From positions 1 through 6,562 of the forward strand of contig JAJZSC010000194.1 in NCBI GenBank assembly GCA_021849995.1: a stretch of 6,562 nt of DNA, in the 5' to 3' direction. Below are positions 1 through 5,878 of the stretch, piece by piece (within the stretch, counting starts at the first letter, position 1; every line of letters starts with the position of its first letter). The DNA comes from Bacillota bacterium (GTDB lineage Bacteria > Bacillota > Desulfitobacteriia > Desulfitobacteriales > Desulfitobacteriaceae). The notes beneath the pieces are model-generated. The model had not been told where the DNA came from. It was given only the letters and a program-made list of their open reading frames with translations, and searched no databases. Made by a program: the position numbers and the translations under genes.

Positions 1-219
1 AAAAGCGATTCCAAGTCGTGTATAGCCCATTTCTTGCGAAAAACGAATAACTTCTTCGAAACGTGTAATATTCATATAATGTTCAGCTTCTAAGCGACTG
101 GCTACGGATAACATTTTCAAATTTTCTGCTTCGCTATATTCTACCTGCTTTATTCCCTGGTCAATGCAACTCTTTCCCTGATAACAAGCATTACCGTGGG
201 GACAATTTGCACAATTCAT
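1..219 (-). CDS. DUF1847 family cysteine-rich protein, N-terminal 73 residues (runs off left edge)
   Basis: The frame is open from an ATG at 217-219 to the window edge and gives the first 73 residues. The N-terminus carries four cysteines (C3, C6, C12, C18) in the pattern C-x2-C-P-x4-C-x5-C. The visible part ends in GYTRLGIAF, which I recognise as the conserved start of the DUF1847 core (usually followed by a cysteine). DUF1847 proteins are annotated as putative metal-binding proteins of unknown function, found mainly in anaerobes; the early cysteines suggest a Zn or Fe-S site. The start is supported by a good ribosome binding site, GGGAGGA (complement of 225-231), five bases upstream. The leader upstream is strongly structured. 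No signal peptide or membrane segment is visible, so it is probably cytoplasmic. The same cysteine spacing occurs in the Mrp-type ATPase at 4661. Family assignment rests on motif memory over a partial protein. Confidence 0.75.
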   Translation of the reverse strand, partial: MNCANCPHGNACYQGKSCIDQGIKQVEYSEAENLKMLSVASRLEAEHYMNITRFEEVIRFSQEMGYTRLGIAF

Positions 220-232
220 TAACATCCTCCCT

Positions 233-305
233 TACGAAGATAATAGCCTCTCGGCATTTGCCGAGGCAGTTGTTACAAGGGTTTCCCCTGAACCAACCTT
301 ATAGC
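233..305 (-). promoter_or_regulatory. Structured 5' leader of the DUF1847 gene, class unknown
   Basis: Two hairpins can be drawn. One pairs CTCGGC (250-255) with GCCGAG (260-265) around a four-base loop. The other pairs 276-281 with 285-290 and is extended outside internal mismatches by GTTG (269-272) with CAAC (294-297). In the second hairpin the 278/288 pair is A-C on the plus strand but G-U on the minus strand, which mildly favours a minus-strand RNA, i.e. a 5' leader of the downstream DUF1847 gene. I do not recognise a named riboswitch class. It could instead be the body of a small plus-strand RNA ending at the terminators that follow. Confidence 0.35.
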
Positions 306-342
306 ATTCCTCCCTCTTTTAGTGGGAGGAATTTTGCTTTTT
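306..342 (+). terminator. Strong hairpin with T-rich tail, plus-strand terminator orientation
   Basis: ATTCCTCCC (306-314) pairs perfectly with GGGAGGAAT (324-332) around a nine-base loop, followed by TTTGCTTTTT (333-342). Read on the plus strand this is a textbook intrinsic terminator. On the minus strand it lacks a T-run and would instead sit in the DUF1847 leader. No plus-strand gene upstream is visible, so what it terminates is unclear. Confidence 0.6.
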
Positions 343-382
343 ATCACGTTTAACTGGAAATTCACGAGTGATAATTTTTTTT
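341..382 (+). terminator. Second tandem terminator-like hairpin, plus orientation
   Basis: TTATCAC (341-347) pairs with GTGATAA (368-374) across a 20-base loop, and eight T residues follow directly (375-382). The stem is shorter and more AT-rich than the preceding hairpin. The T-run again marks plus-strand orientation. It may back up the first terminator or insulate the DUF1847 leader from plus-strand transcription. Confidence 0.45.
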
Positions 383-515
383 AAATGCGTAAACAAAAAA
401 CATGCCTTTCAAGGTGATTTAATATTTCCAATCCCGGTTTTGGCGAGAAACAATCAAATATCCAACTTGAATCTCATCTACCCTGAACAAGAATTAGTTC
501 TTGTTAATTGTTTTT
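383..515. other. Non-coding stretch, one small inverted repeat
   Basis: I see no gene here in any frame. The only structure is a perfect inverted repeat, AACAAGAA (486-493) and TTCTTGTT (498-505), with a four-base loop and a short T-run (511-515) on the plus side. It could be a weak terminator or chance. The stretch probably lies at or beyond the end of the broken recombinase. Confidence 0.4.
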
Positions 516-1202
516 CTACGCCTTACCCCATGGATATCCACCGCTGATCCTTCCAATATCACAGCCCAGAGGTCTAACTCCAGCGGGCAGTATTTGTGTG
601 GCGATCTGTCGGATGATTCCTTTGCTTAAGTGTAAACGAGCTTCTGCGGATAAAGGAACTTTTCTGGAAACGTTTCCCTTACCATTTCAAATGGTTATTG
701 AACCAGAGCGTTCTCTTATTATCACGTCCGACCTATTTAATGCTACAAGCTCAGATACACGGATGCCAGTTCGAAGAAGAAGATTAGCAATTGCTATATC
801 ACGTTTATTATCGTCTCTTTCGACGTTCCGTAAAAGATTGTTCCGTTCGTTCCGCTCCAAAGACCTAGGAGCAATATTACGTGCTGGATGGACTTCTGGC
901 AATCTGATATTATCAACGATGTTAGAGCAGTTATTAAACCTAGCAAACTGTAATATAGCTGCAAACCGATTATTGATAGTGCTTGCGCTATTTCCCTTGG
1001 ATTCTAGGTACTGGATAAATAATTGAACATCTACTCGAGTTAGTTCTGATAGGGTTCCTCCGTTGTGTTGGAGCCAATTGGAAAACAACTCCAGTGTATG
1101 TTTATAGTTTTTGATGGTAAGTTTACTTTTTCCTTTAGATTTAAGAAAGGTAGCAAAGTCGGTAATGACTTGTACGACACTTTTTTTCTCCATTAACCCC
1201 AT
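516..1202 (-). pseudogene. Tyrosine recombinase/integrase (XerC/D-like), inactivated
   Basis: From an ATG at 1200-1202 the frame encodes 171 residues. An N-terminal SAM-like core-binding domain (about residues 8-95, with KSKLTIKNYKHTLELFSNWL) is followed by the start of the catalytic domain, including RDIAIANLLLRTGIRVSELVAL, whose arginine is the first catalytic residue. A TGA at 687-689 then interrupts it. The same frame continues after this stop with NGKGNVSRKVPLSAEARLHLSK (to position 621), which is the expected family continuation including the beta-hairpin lysine. A single CGA-to-TGA change is therefore the simplest explanation. Beyond 621 the reading (to a TAG at 516-518) no longer resembles a recombinase. 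The H-x-x-R, H/W and tyrosine nucleophile are all missing, so it cannot be catalytic. Family members mobilise or resolve transposons and integrative elements. No convincing ribosome binding site precedes the start. Confidence 0.85.
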
Positions 1203-1260
1203 TCCAGTACAGCATTTTATAGGACAAGTATAGTTAAAAGTTTCGTATAAGTCATCTTAT

Positions 1261-1620
1261 ATGACAAATAAATATATAGGAGAGGTTAGACCAAAATACG
1301 ATTCATGGGAAAAATTTATTGGTCAAACAACTGAACGTGAGAGATTTGTTTGGTGTAGAGGAAAAGCTAATAAATCAAATAATAAGCGATTGCTAGCGGG
1401 TATGCCGGTACAAAAAATAAAGGCATCGGATCTTTGGAAAGTGCTTGAATCAGCCAAAGGAAGATGTTTTTATTGTACACCAACCGAGGGTTAATGGGAA
1501 ACCAATCCTGTGGGCATTATAAAGTGGCGGACATGACATAAACTGATGGGAAATTTGTACCAATTGTAGCCGGACAGATAGGGTGGCCGTTTGTTATAGG
1601 AATGATGGTATCTTAAAGAA
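1261..1620 (+). pseudogene. Degraded HNH-type endonuclease
   Basis: An ATG at 1261 opens a 77-residue frame (stop at 1492-1494) containing WEKFIGQTTERERFVWCRGKA, KIKASDLWKVLESAKGRC and FYC. This resembles the N-terminal half of a family of HNH nucleases whose first metal-binding pair is C-x2-C in GRCFYC. The stop follows within ten residues of that motif. From about 1480, another frame resumes with NGKPILW, then SGGHDIN and WEICTNC, interrupted by stops. These match the order I expect for the rest of the domain (a G-K-P-x-x-W segment, a GG-D/H-N segment, then C-x2-C). I therefore read the locus as one gene broken by at least one frameshift and two stops. No ribosome binding site precedes the ATG. 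It lies 58 bases from the divergent broken recombinase, in keeping with mobile or phage-derived debris. Confidence 0.6.
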
Positions 1621-1670
1621 TCAAAAACGAAACTTCTTTACAAATTTTTTCTAAATTATTAAAGAAGTTT
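1618..1670 (-). terminator. Possible terminator of the minus-strand reductase operon
   Basis: An 11-bp perfect inverted repeat, AAACTTCTTTA (1630-1640) with TAAAGAAGTTT (1660-1670), has a 19-base AT-rich loop. Read on the minus strand it is followed by CGTTTTTG. It lies about 180 bases past the stop of the CoA-disulfide reductase gene. The stem is AT-rich, so termination may be leaky. On the plus strand no T-run follows. Confidence 0.45.
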
Positions 1671-1848
1671 TAATAAAAGTATAAAAACAAACAAATTGTA
1701 ATGCTAAGACTTAATATGCACAGGCCAGAACTACTGACCAGCTTATTATTGTCTAAATGATTAACCATGTTCTTTGGCAACTTATTTTTTTCTTTTACCC
1801 CTAACCAATTGGGATAACTAAAAACCAGAACAACTGAGGCTTCAAAAA
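1671..1848. other. Intergenic, no gene seen
   Basis: This AT-rich stretch downstream of the reductase stop has no credible reading frame on either strand. An imperfect repeat (GGCCAG at 1722-1727 against CTGACC at 1733-1738) is the only structure noted, and I attach no function to it. Confidence 0.5.
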
Positions 1849-3498
1849 CTAACTTAACACGGCTGGATAATAAGTTTGCCAGCCCCCGCTTAAATTCCTA
1901 ACTCGTGTGAACCCATGTTGAGATAATATTCGATAAACTAAATATCCGCGTAACCCGATCTCACAATAAACAACGATATCTTTATCCTGCGGAAATTCGG
2001 ATAAATGGTTACGAAGGTCATCTATAGGTATATGAATGGAACCTGGGATAAATCCCCTTTTATGTTCATCAGCTGTCCGTACGTCCACAAGAAAGACATC
2101 CTTAGGGCTTATTTTCTCAAGATGATGCCAATGAATGATTTGTACATCTCCACTTAGAATATTCTCAGCCACATAGCCGGCCATATTTACAGGATCTTTA
2201 GCTGATGAGAACGGTGGAGCATAAGCTAATTCCAACTCTTGCAAATCATAAATTGTGCCTCCTTGGCGGATAGTTCCAGCGATGTCATCGATCCGTTTAT
2301 CGACACCATAAGAACCGACAATTTGGGCACCAAATATTTGACCATTCTTATCAAAGAGAAGTTTGACTGACATTTTCTTTGCTCCAGGGTAATATCCTGC
2401 GTTGGAACCGGAGTGAGTATAAGATACTTCGTAAGGGATTCCCAATCTGGAAAGAATTTTCTCATTGGCACCGGTAGAAGCGACGACCAAATCAAAAACT
2501 TTAGCAATTGATGTCCCCTGGGTACCTTTATATTTGCTCTCCCTGCCAGCAATAATGTCTGCTACTATTCGCCCTTGTTTATTAGCAGGTCCGGCTAGAG
2601 GTATAAGAGCAGCTTGGCCTGTTATAAAGTGCTTTACTTCAATTGCATCGCCGATAGCGTAAATATTTGGATCCGAAGTCTGTAGTTTTTCGTTAACTTT
2701 TATGCCGCCTAAGTCCCCAATGGCAAGTCCAGCTTCCTTTGCTAATTTTATTTCTGGTTTTACCCCAATGGCTAAAATAATTAAGTCAGCTTGTACTTGC
2801 TTGCCGCTTTGGAGAGTAATGAATGTTTTGCCTGCTTTTGAATCGAAGGCCTTAACTCCGTTATCTAAAATGAGGTTGACACCTTTATTGAAAATGTGCT
2901 CGTGAAGAATTGCTGCCATCTCAAAATCCAGAGGAGCCATCACCTGATTGCTCATCTCTACAATTGTTGTACTTACTCCTCTAGCATGGAGATTTTCGGC
3001 CATTTCTAAGCCGATAAATCCACCGCCTATGACCACTGCGGCTTGTGGTTGCTGTTCATCTACATATCTCTTAATTAGGTCAATATCTGAAACATTACGC
3101 ACAACAAAAGCTTCGACATCGTCAATTCCGGGAATAGGCGGACGAATCGAGGCTGCCCCTGGAGAAAGTATCAATTTATCATAGGATTCTCGGTAATTGT
3201 GACCATTTGCTTCTTGAACTTCTACAACTTTTTCTTCAGGAAAAATGCGAGTAACCTCACTCTTGGTTCGTACATCTATTCGAAAGCGTTCTCTCATACC
3301 TTCAGGTGTTTGAACTAGAAGCTTATCCCGCTCAGCGATAACTCCGCTAACATAATACGGTAAGCCGCAGTTAGCATACGAAATATGTTCTCCACGCTCA
3401 AACATAATTATTTCCATCTTCTCATCCAAACGGCGTAATCGGGCTGCAGCGCTGGCTCCTCCAGCAACCCCGCCAATAATTAATACTTTTTTAGTCAT
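1849..3498 (-). CDS. CoA-disulfide / persulfide reductase with C-terminal rhodanese domain
   Basis: This complete 549-residue flavoprotein belongs to the CoADR-rhodanese fusions, which use NAD(P)H to reduce CoA disulfide, CoA persulfide or polysulfide in the cytoplasm. The FAD-binding glycine motif is at residues 7-20. The single redox cysteine is C44 in SYANCGLPYY, typical of CoADR rather than two-cysteine reductases. The NAD(P)H-binding GGGFIGLE is at 158-165 and the FAD-contacting IYAIGD at 279-284. The dimerisation domain includes YAPPFS, whose tyrosine is the conserved catalytic one. The rhodanese domain covers about 465-549, with DVR at 472-474 and the active loop CEIGLRGY carrying C512, so both sulfur-transfer cysteines are present. 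The ATG (3496-3498) is preceded by AGGAGA (complement of 3507-3512). It is last in a minus operon after a NifU-like gene, which suggests sulfane sulfur handling linked to cluster assembly. NADH-dependent persulfide reductase is the main alternative name. Confidence 0.93.
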   Translation of the reverse strand: MTKKVLIIGGVAGGASAAARLRRLDEKMEIIMFERGEHISYANCGLPYYVSGVIAERDKLLVQTPEGMRERFRIDVRTKSEVTRIFPEEKVVEVQEANGHNYRESYDKLILSPGAASIRPPIPGIDDVEAFVVRNVSDIDLIKRYVDEQQPQAAVVIGGGFIGLEMAENLHARGVSTTIVEMSNQVMAPLDFEMAAILHEHIFNKGVNLILDNGVKAFDSKAGKTFITLQSGKQVQADLIILAIGVKPEIKLAKEAGLAIGDLGGIKVNEKLQTSDPNIYAIGDAIEVKHFITGQAALIPLAGPANKQGRIVADIIAGRESKYKGTQGTSIAKVFDLVVASTGANEKILSRLGIPYEVSYTHSGSNAGYYPGAKKMSVKLLFDKNGQIFGAQIVGSYGVDKRIDDIAGTIRQGGTIYDLQELELAYAPPFSSAKDPVNMAGYVAENILSGDVQIIHWHHLEKISPKDVFLVDVRTADEHKRGFIPGSIHIPIDDLRNHLSEFPQDKDIVVYCEIGLRGYLVYRILSQHGFTRVRNLSGGWQTYYPAVLS

Positions 3499-3640
3499 TG
3501 CTTAATTCTCCTATGCTGTTAGATTTTTCTTTTCCCCACTTTTCTACAAGATAGCCAATAAGAATAATTATAGGAAGGCTTAACCCTAAACGCATGAGGG
3601 CAAAAGATAGGCCTATGAATTTCATCTCTACGGTGATCAT
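3491..3640 (-). CDS. Small ORF, one membrane segment; possible C-terminal permease remnant
   Basis: A 49-residue frame starts at an ATG (3638-3640) seven bases after the NifU-like stop and ends at TAA 3491-3493, overlapping the reductase start by eight bases. It reads KFIGLSFALMRLGL followed by SLPIIILIGYLVEKW, one clear hydrophobic segment with a charged hydrophilic tail. No good ribosome binding site is visible, so translation would depend on coupling to the NifU-like gene. The same frame is open a further eight codons upstream. The pattern reminds me of the last transmembrane helix of a multi-spanning permease (YraQ-like, COG0701), which would make this the stump of a deleted transporter. 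This is inference from a short segment; it could also be a genuine small membrane protein or chance. Confidence 0.4.
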   Translation of the reverse strand: MITVEMKFIGLSFALMRLGLSLPIIILIGYLVEKWGKEKSNSIGELSND

Positions 3641-3647
3641 AGGAATT

Positions 3648-4034
3648 TTAATGGGTGCAAGATGCAGCAGTTACCTTTTGATAATAGTCATTGATAGCAT
3701 TTTTTAGAGCTTGTACCCCTAAGTTTGAGCAATGTTTCTTGGCTTCGGGTAGACCGCCTAACGCTTTAATTATGTCTTCTTCGCTAATCTTTAATGCCTC
3801 AATTAGTGTTTTTCCTTTCGCCAGAACTGTAGTCATACTGCTTGTCGCAATGGAAGCTGGACATCCGAATACCAAAAAACGAATATCGACAATCACTTGG
3901 TCTTTAACTTTTATATATATAGTTAAACTATCGCCGCAACTGGGGTCTCCAAGTGTTCCCACACCATCAGCATCTGGCATACTGCCAATGTTTCTTGGAC
4001 ACATAAAATGATCAAAAACAATATCAGTATACAT
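3648..4034 (-). CDS. IscU/NifU-N-like Fe-S cluster scaffold protein
   Basis: This 128-residue protein matches the length and motifs of the NifU N-terminal/IscU family, cytoplasmic scaffolds on which [2Fe-2S]/[4Fe-4S] clusters are assembled before transfer. The three ligand cysteines and the regulatory aspartate are present: C33 and D35 in DPSCGDSL, C58 in FGCPASIATSS, and C102 in KKHCSNLG. C12 near the start (FMCPRNIG, where family members often have N-P-R-N) and a C-terminal ASCTH add two further cysteines. The ATG at 4032-4034 is fixed by an in-frame TGA only nine bases upstream. Its nearest ribosome binding site is a weak GGAATGA, although a much better GGAGGGGGAG lies farther upstream. 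It follows the CGGC gene by 65 bases and precedes the rhodanese-reductase, which could supply sulfur. No IscS/NifS desulfurase is in the window. Confidence 0.9.
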   Translation of the reverse strand: MYTDIVFDHFMCPRNIGSMPDADGVGTLGDPSCGDSLTIYIKVKDQVIVDIRFLVFGCPASIATSSMTTVLAKGKTLIEALKISEEDIIKALGGLPEAKKHCSNLGVQALKNAINDYYQKVTAASCTH

Positions 4035-4099
4035 ATCGTTTCATTCCAATCATAGTTATCAATACTCCCCCTCCGTAGTCAGTCAATTTTTGTTAAACA

Positions 4100-4539
4100 T
4101 TAATTATAAGCCTGCCGTTCTTCTTCATTGGAAATGAGATCCTTAAGTAGTTCATTCCAAATAGGAGACTCCCAGCTTTTCAATTTCTTGTGTTCTGTAA
4201 AATATTGCTCTGGGATTGGGTGTGTTCCTACGACCTTAATATGATATTTATTTTCTATGTACTCTTTAAAATAGGATATTCGTGGGCAGGGAGGATAACC
4301 CACCACCATTCCGGTTGCCAAGTGGATTACATCTACTCCGTTTTTGGCCATTTCGTCAGGAGCATATTCTACATTTCCCCCGGGACAGCCAGCGCACGTG
4401 GTATAACCCACAAGTTCGATGTCTTTACCTTGATATCGTTTAAAGGACCTTCCCGGTTATAAAAGGCTCTTAGGCACTTACCTCCAGCACATGTGTGATA
4501 TCTTTCACAGATAATAATACCAATTCTCATTTTCTCCAT
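4100..4539 (-). pseudogene. CGGC-domain protein, interrupted by a one-base frameshift
   Basis: The CGGC family (PF08821) consists of small cysteine-rich, probably metal- or redox-binding proteins of unknown function. From ATG 4537-4539 the first frame gives RIGIIICERYHTCAGGKCLR and AFYNREG (residues 5-31). The homology then moves to the next frame, RYQGKDIELVGYTTCAGCPG, and on to a normal C-terminus at 4100. Adding one base near 4445-4447 would restore a single 146-residue protein of ordinary family length, with cysteines at CAGGKC and CAGC. The ATG at 4409-4411 is only an internal methionine. The true start has GGGGG (complement of 4547-4551) seven bases upstream and lies about 24 bases from the predicted transcription start. 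It is the first gene of the minus operon. The break may be a real mutation, a sequencing error or, less likely, a programmed frameshift. Confidence 0.85.
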
Positions 4540-4569
4540 TTCATTACCCCCAAACTAAGATTTAAGAAA

Positions 4570-4598
4570 ATAATAACATAGTTAATGGCATTTGACAA
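4570..4598 (-). promoter_or_regulatory. Sigma-A-type promoter of the CGGC/NifU/reductase operon
   Basis: Read on the minus strand: TTGTCA (4598 to 4593), a 17-base spacer, then TATTAT (4575 to 4570). Each box has one mismatch to consensus. Transcription would start near 4563, leaving a leader of about 24 bases before the CGGC start codon. Its -35 box overlaps that of the divergent plus promoter. Confidence 0.65.
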
Positions 4599-4619
4599 AA
4601 ACTATTTTTTACATATAAT
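4592..4619 (+). promoter_or_regulatory. Near-consensus sigma-A promoter of the Mrp operon
   Basis: TTGACA (4592-4597) and TATAAT (4614-4619) are both perfect hexamers with a 16-base spacer. Transcription should start near 4626, inside the adjacent palindrome, about 35 bases before the TTG start codon of the Mrp-type gene. A promoter this strong next to a palindrome suggests control by repression. Confidence 0.85.
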
Positions 4620-4621
4620 AA

Positions 4622-4641
4622 TTATTAGCATATGCTAATAA
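4622..4641 (+). promoter_or_regulatory. Perfect 20-bp palindrome, probable operator
   Basis: TTATTAGCATATGCTAATAA is an exact inverted repeat centred between 4631 and 4632. It starts two bases after the plus -10 box and covers the predicted start site, the classic place for a repressor. Relative to the minus start near 4563 its centre is at about -68, where an activator could act. The core TTAGC-N4-GCTAA has the 5-4-5 layout of CRP/FNR-family sites, but other dimeric regulators (DtxR- or ArsR-like) cannot be excluded. No regulator gene is in the window. Confidence 0.7.
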
Positions 4642-4660
4642 AGACAGGGGGGGAAAAGAT

Positions 4661-5485
4661 TTGTCTAACTGTGAGACATGTCCAACACAATCCAATTGCG
4701 ATATTAAAGAAAATTGTCTGATTGAGAATAATCCAGCGAATAAGGTGGATAAAGTCATTGCAGTCATGAGTGGGAAAGGAGGAGTTGGGAAATCGACCAT
4801 ATCTGTTCTAATTGCCAAAGCGCTAAAAGCAAAAGGACTTAAAGTGGGCATCCTTGATGCTGATATTACGGGTCCTAGCATTCCGCGGCTCTTGAAAGTC
4901 CAAGGCAAGAATATCGGCGAAAACGAGTTTGGACTACTGCCTGTTCAATCTGATAATGGAATTTATGTAATGTCTCTTAACTTACTTATGAAAGATGAAG
5001 AACAACCAGTAATTTGGAGAGGGCCAATCATAGCCGGAGCGGTTAAACAGTTTTGGAAAGATGTGTATTGGGGGGAATTGGATTATCTCATTATCGATAT
5101 GCCGCCAGGGACAGGAGATGTCGCTCTAACGGTTATGCAGTCTATCCCAATAAACGGAATGGTCATGATAACAACACCTCAAGACATGGTGTCAATGATT
5201 GTATCGAAGGCTGTTAACATGACAAAGACAATGAAGATTCCTGTTATCGGAATAATTGAGAATATGAGTTATGTCATCTGTCCAGGATGTGGAGACAAAA
5301 TCAAAATATTTGAAGATAGTGGACTCGAATCTTTCGTTAAGAGGATGGAGCTTAACCTTTTGGCCCAACTCCCTATGCGCCGAGAGATTGCAGCTCTAGC
5401 AGGAGGAAAAAGATGGGAGAACCCTGAAGTCATGAAAATAATGGAGAATGCGGCTCAGGGAATCATTGATTATGTTAAGCGTTAG
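4661..5485 (+). CDS. mrp: Mrp/ApbC (Nbp35-type) Fe-S cluster carrier ATPase
   Basis: This 274-residue P-loop ATPase belongs to the family that holds a [4Fe-4S] cluster at a dimer interface and passes it to apo-proteins in the cytoplasm. Seen in order: a cysteine-rich tail (C4, C7, C13, C19); the deviant Walker A SGKGGVGKST at 37-46; LDADITGPSIPRLL from 65; DMPPGTGD (switch II) at 146-153; ENMSY at 200-204; and C207-x2-C210 in CPGCG, the cluster-binding pair. No MIP18/DUF59 domain is fused at the N-terminus. The start is a TTG (4661-4663), chosen because AGGGGGGG (4646-4653) lies seven bases upstream and the cysteine tail would otherwise be lost. It leads the plus operon from a very strong promoter with a palindrome. 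The NifX-like gene follows after 14 bases containing AGGAGG. Confidence 0.93.
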   Translation: MSNCETCPTQSNCDIKENCLIENNPANKVDKVIAVMSGKGGVGKSTISVLIAKALKAKGLKVGILDADITGPSIPRLLKVQGKNIGENEFGLLPVQSDNGIYVMSLNLLMKDEEQPVIWRGPIIAGAVKQFWKDVYWGELDYLIIDMPPGTGDVALTVMQSIPINGMVMITTPQDMVSMIVSKAVNMTKTMKIPVIGIIENMSYVICPGCGDKIKIFEDSGLESFVKRMELNLLAQLPMRREIAALAGGKRWENPEVMKIMENAAQGIIDYVKR

Positions 5486-5499
5486 AGGAGGAAAGTAGT

Positions 5500-5865
5500 A
5501 TGAAGATCGCTCTTACATGTACAGGTAACCAAATGTCGGATAATCTAGATTTACGTTTCGGTCGCTGCAGCTATTTCGTGATTTTTGATACAGAAAAGGG
5601 TCTGCTTAAATCCGTTGAAAATAAGGGACAGTCTTCTGGGGGAGGAGCGGGAATTGCTGCTGCGCAGCAGATCATTGATGAAAATGTAGGCGTTGTTATC
5701 ACTGGTCACATGGGCCCAAATGCATTTAACCTTATGAAGGCCTCTGACATCAAGGTCTATCAGGGTAAGGAAGTTCCTTGTCAAGAAGTCATCTCACTAT
5801 ATCAGGCGGATAAACTTCTAGAAATTACAGAAGCTGGACCTGCACATAGGGGTATGGGAAAGTAA
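5500..5865 (+). CDS. NifX/NifB-like dinitrogenase iron-molybdenum cofactor-binding domain protein
   Basis: This 121-residue single-domain protein is of the Nitro_FeMo-Co family (PF02579). It shows the typical opening KIALTCTGN, the segment LDLRFGRCSYFVIFD (16-30), the glycine-rich GQSSGGGAGIAAAQ (43-56) and VVITGHMGPNAF (65-76). Family members related to NifX, NafY and the NifB C-terminus bind iron-sulfur or FeMo-co precursors. Stand-alone versions beside Mrp and MinD-type ATPases are common in anaerobes that fix no nitrogen, and their cargo is mostly unknown. C7 and C23 could contact a cluster. The C-terminus is short and ends HRGMGK. The start ATG has AGGAGG (5486-5491) eight bases upstream. 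The 13-base gap to the next gene implies co-transcription and probably a shared function. Confidence 0.9.
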   Translation: MKIALTCTGNQMSDNLDLRFGRCSYFVIFDTEKGLLKSVENKGQSSGGGAGIAAAQQIIDENVGVVITGHMGPNAFNLMKASDIKVYQGKEVPCQEVISLYQADKLLEITEAGPAHRGMGK

Positions 5866-5878
5866 GGGGGAGCAACAC

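Noticed and set aside
52..80. TATAAT at 75-80 as a plus-strand promoter for a small RNA
   Set aside because: It lies inside the DUF1847 coding sequence and the -35 position (TTCTTC) is poor; chance occurrence is likely.
233..332. Known riboswitch (molybdenum cofactor, c-di-GMP or Ni/Co type)
   Set aside because: Some stems look superficially similar, but I could not match the conserved core of any class by eye.
687..689. TGA in the recombinase as a selenocysteine codon
   Set aside because: The family has arginine, not cysteine, at this position and the catalytic C-terminus is missing anyway; a CGA-to-TGA mutation is simpler.
508..1026. 172-residue open frame on the plus strand
   Set aside because: It is antisense to the recombinase remnant, has no ribosome binding site and resembles no protein family; the minus-strand reading has clear homology.
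4409..4411. ATG as the start of a 103-residue CGGC protein
   Set aside because: Conserved family sequence continues upstream in the adjacent frame to 4539 with a proper ribosome binding site, so this is an internal methionine after a frameshift.
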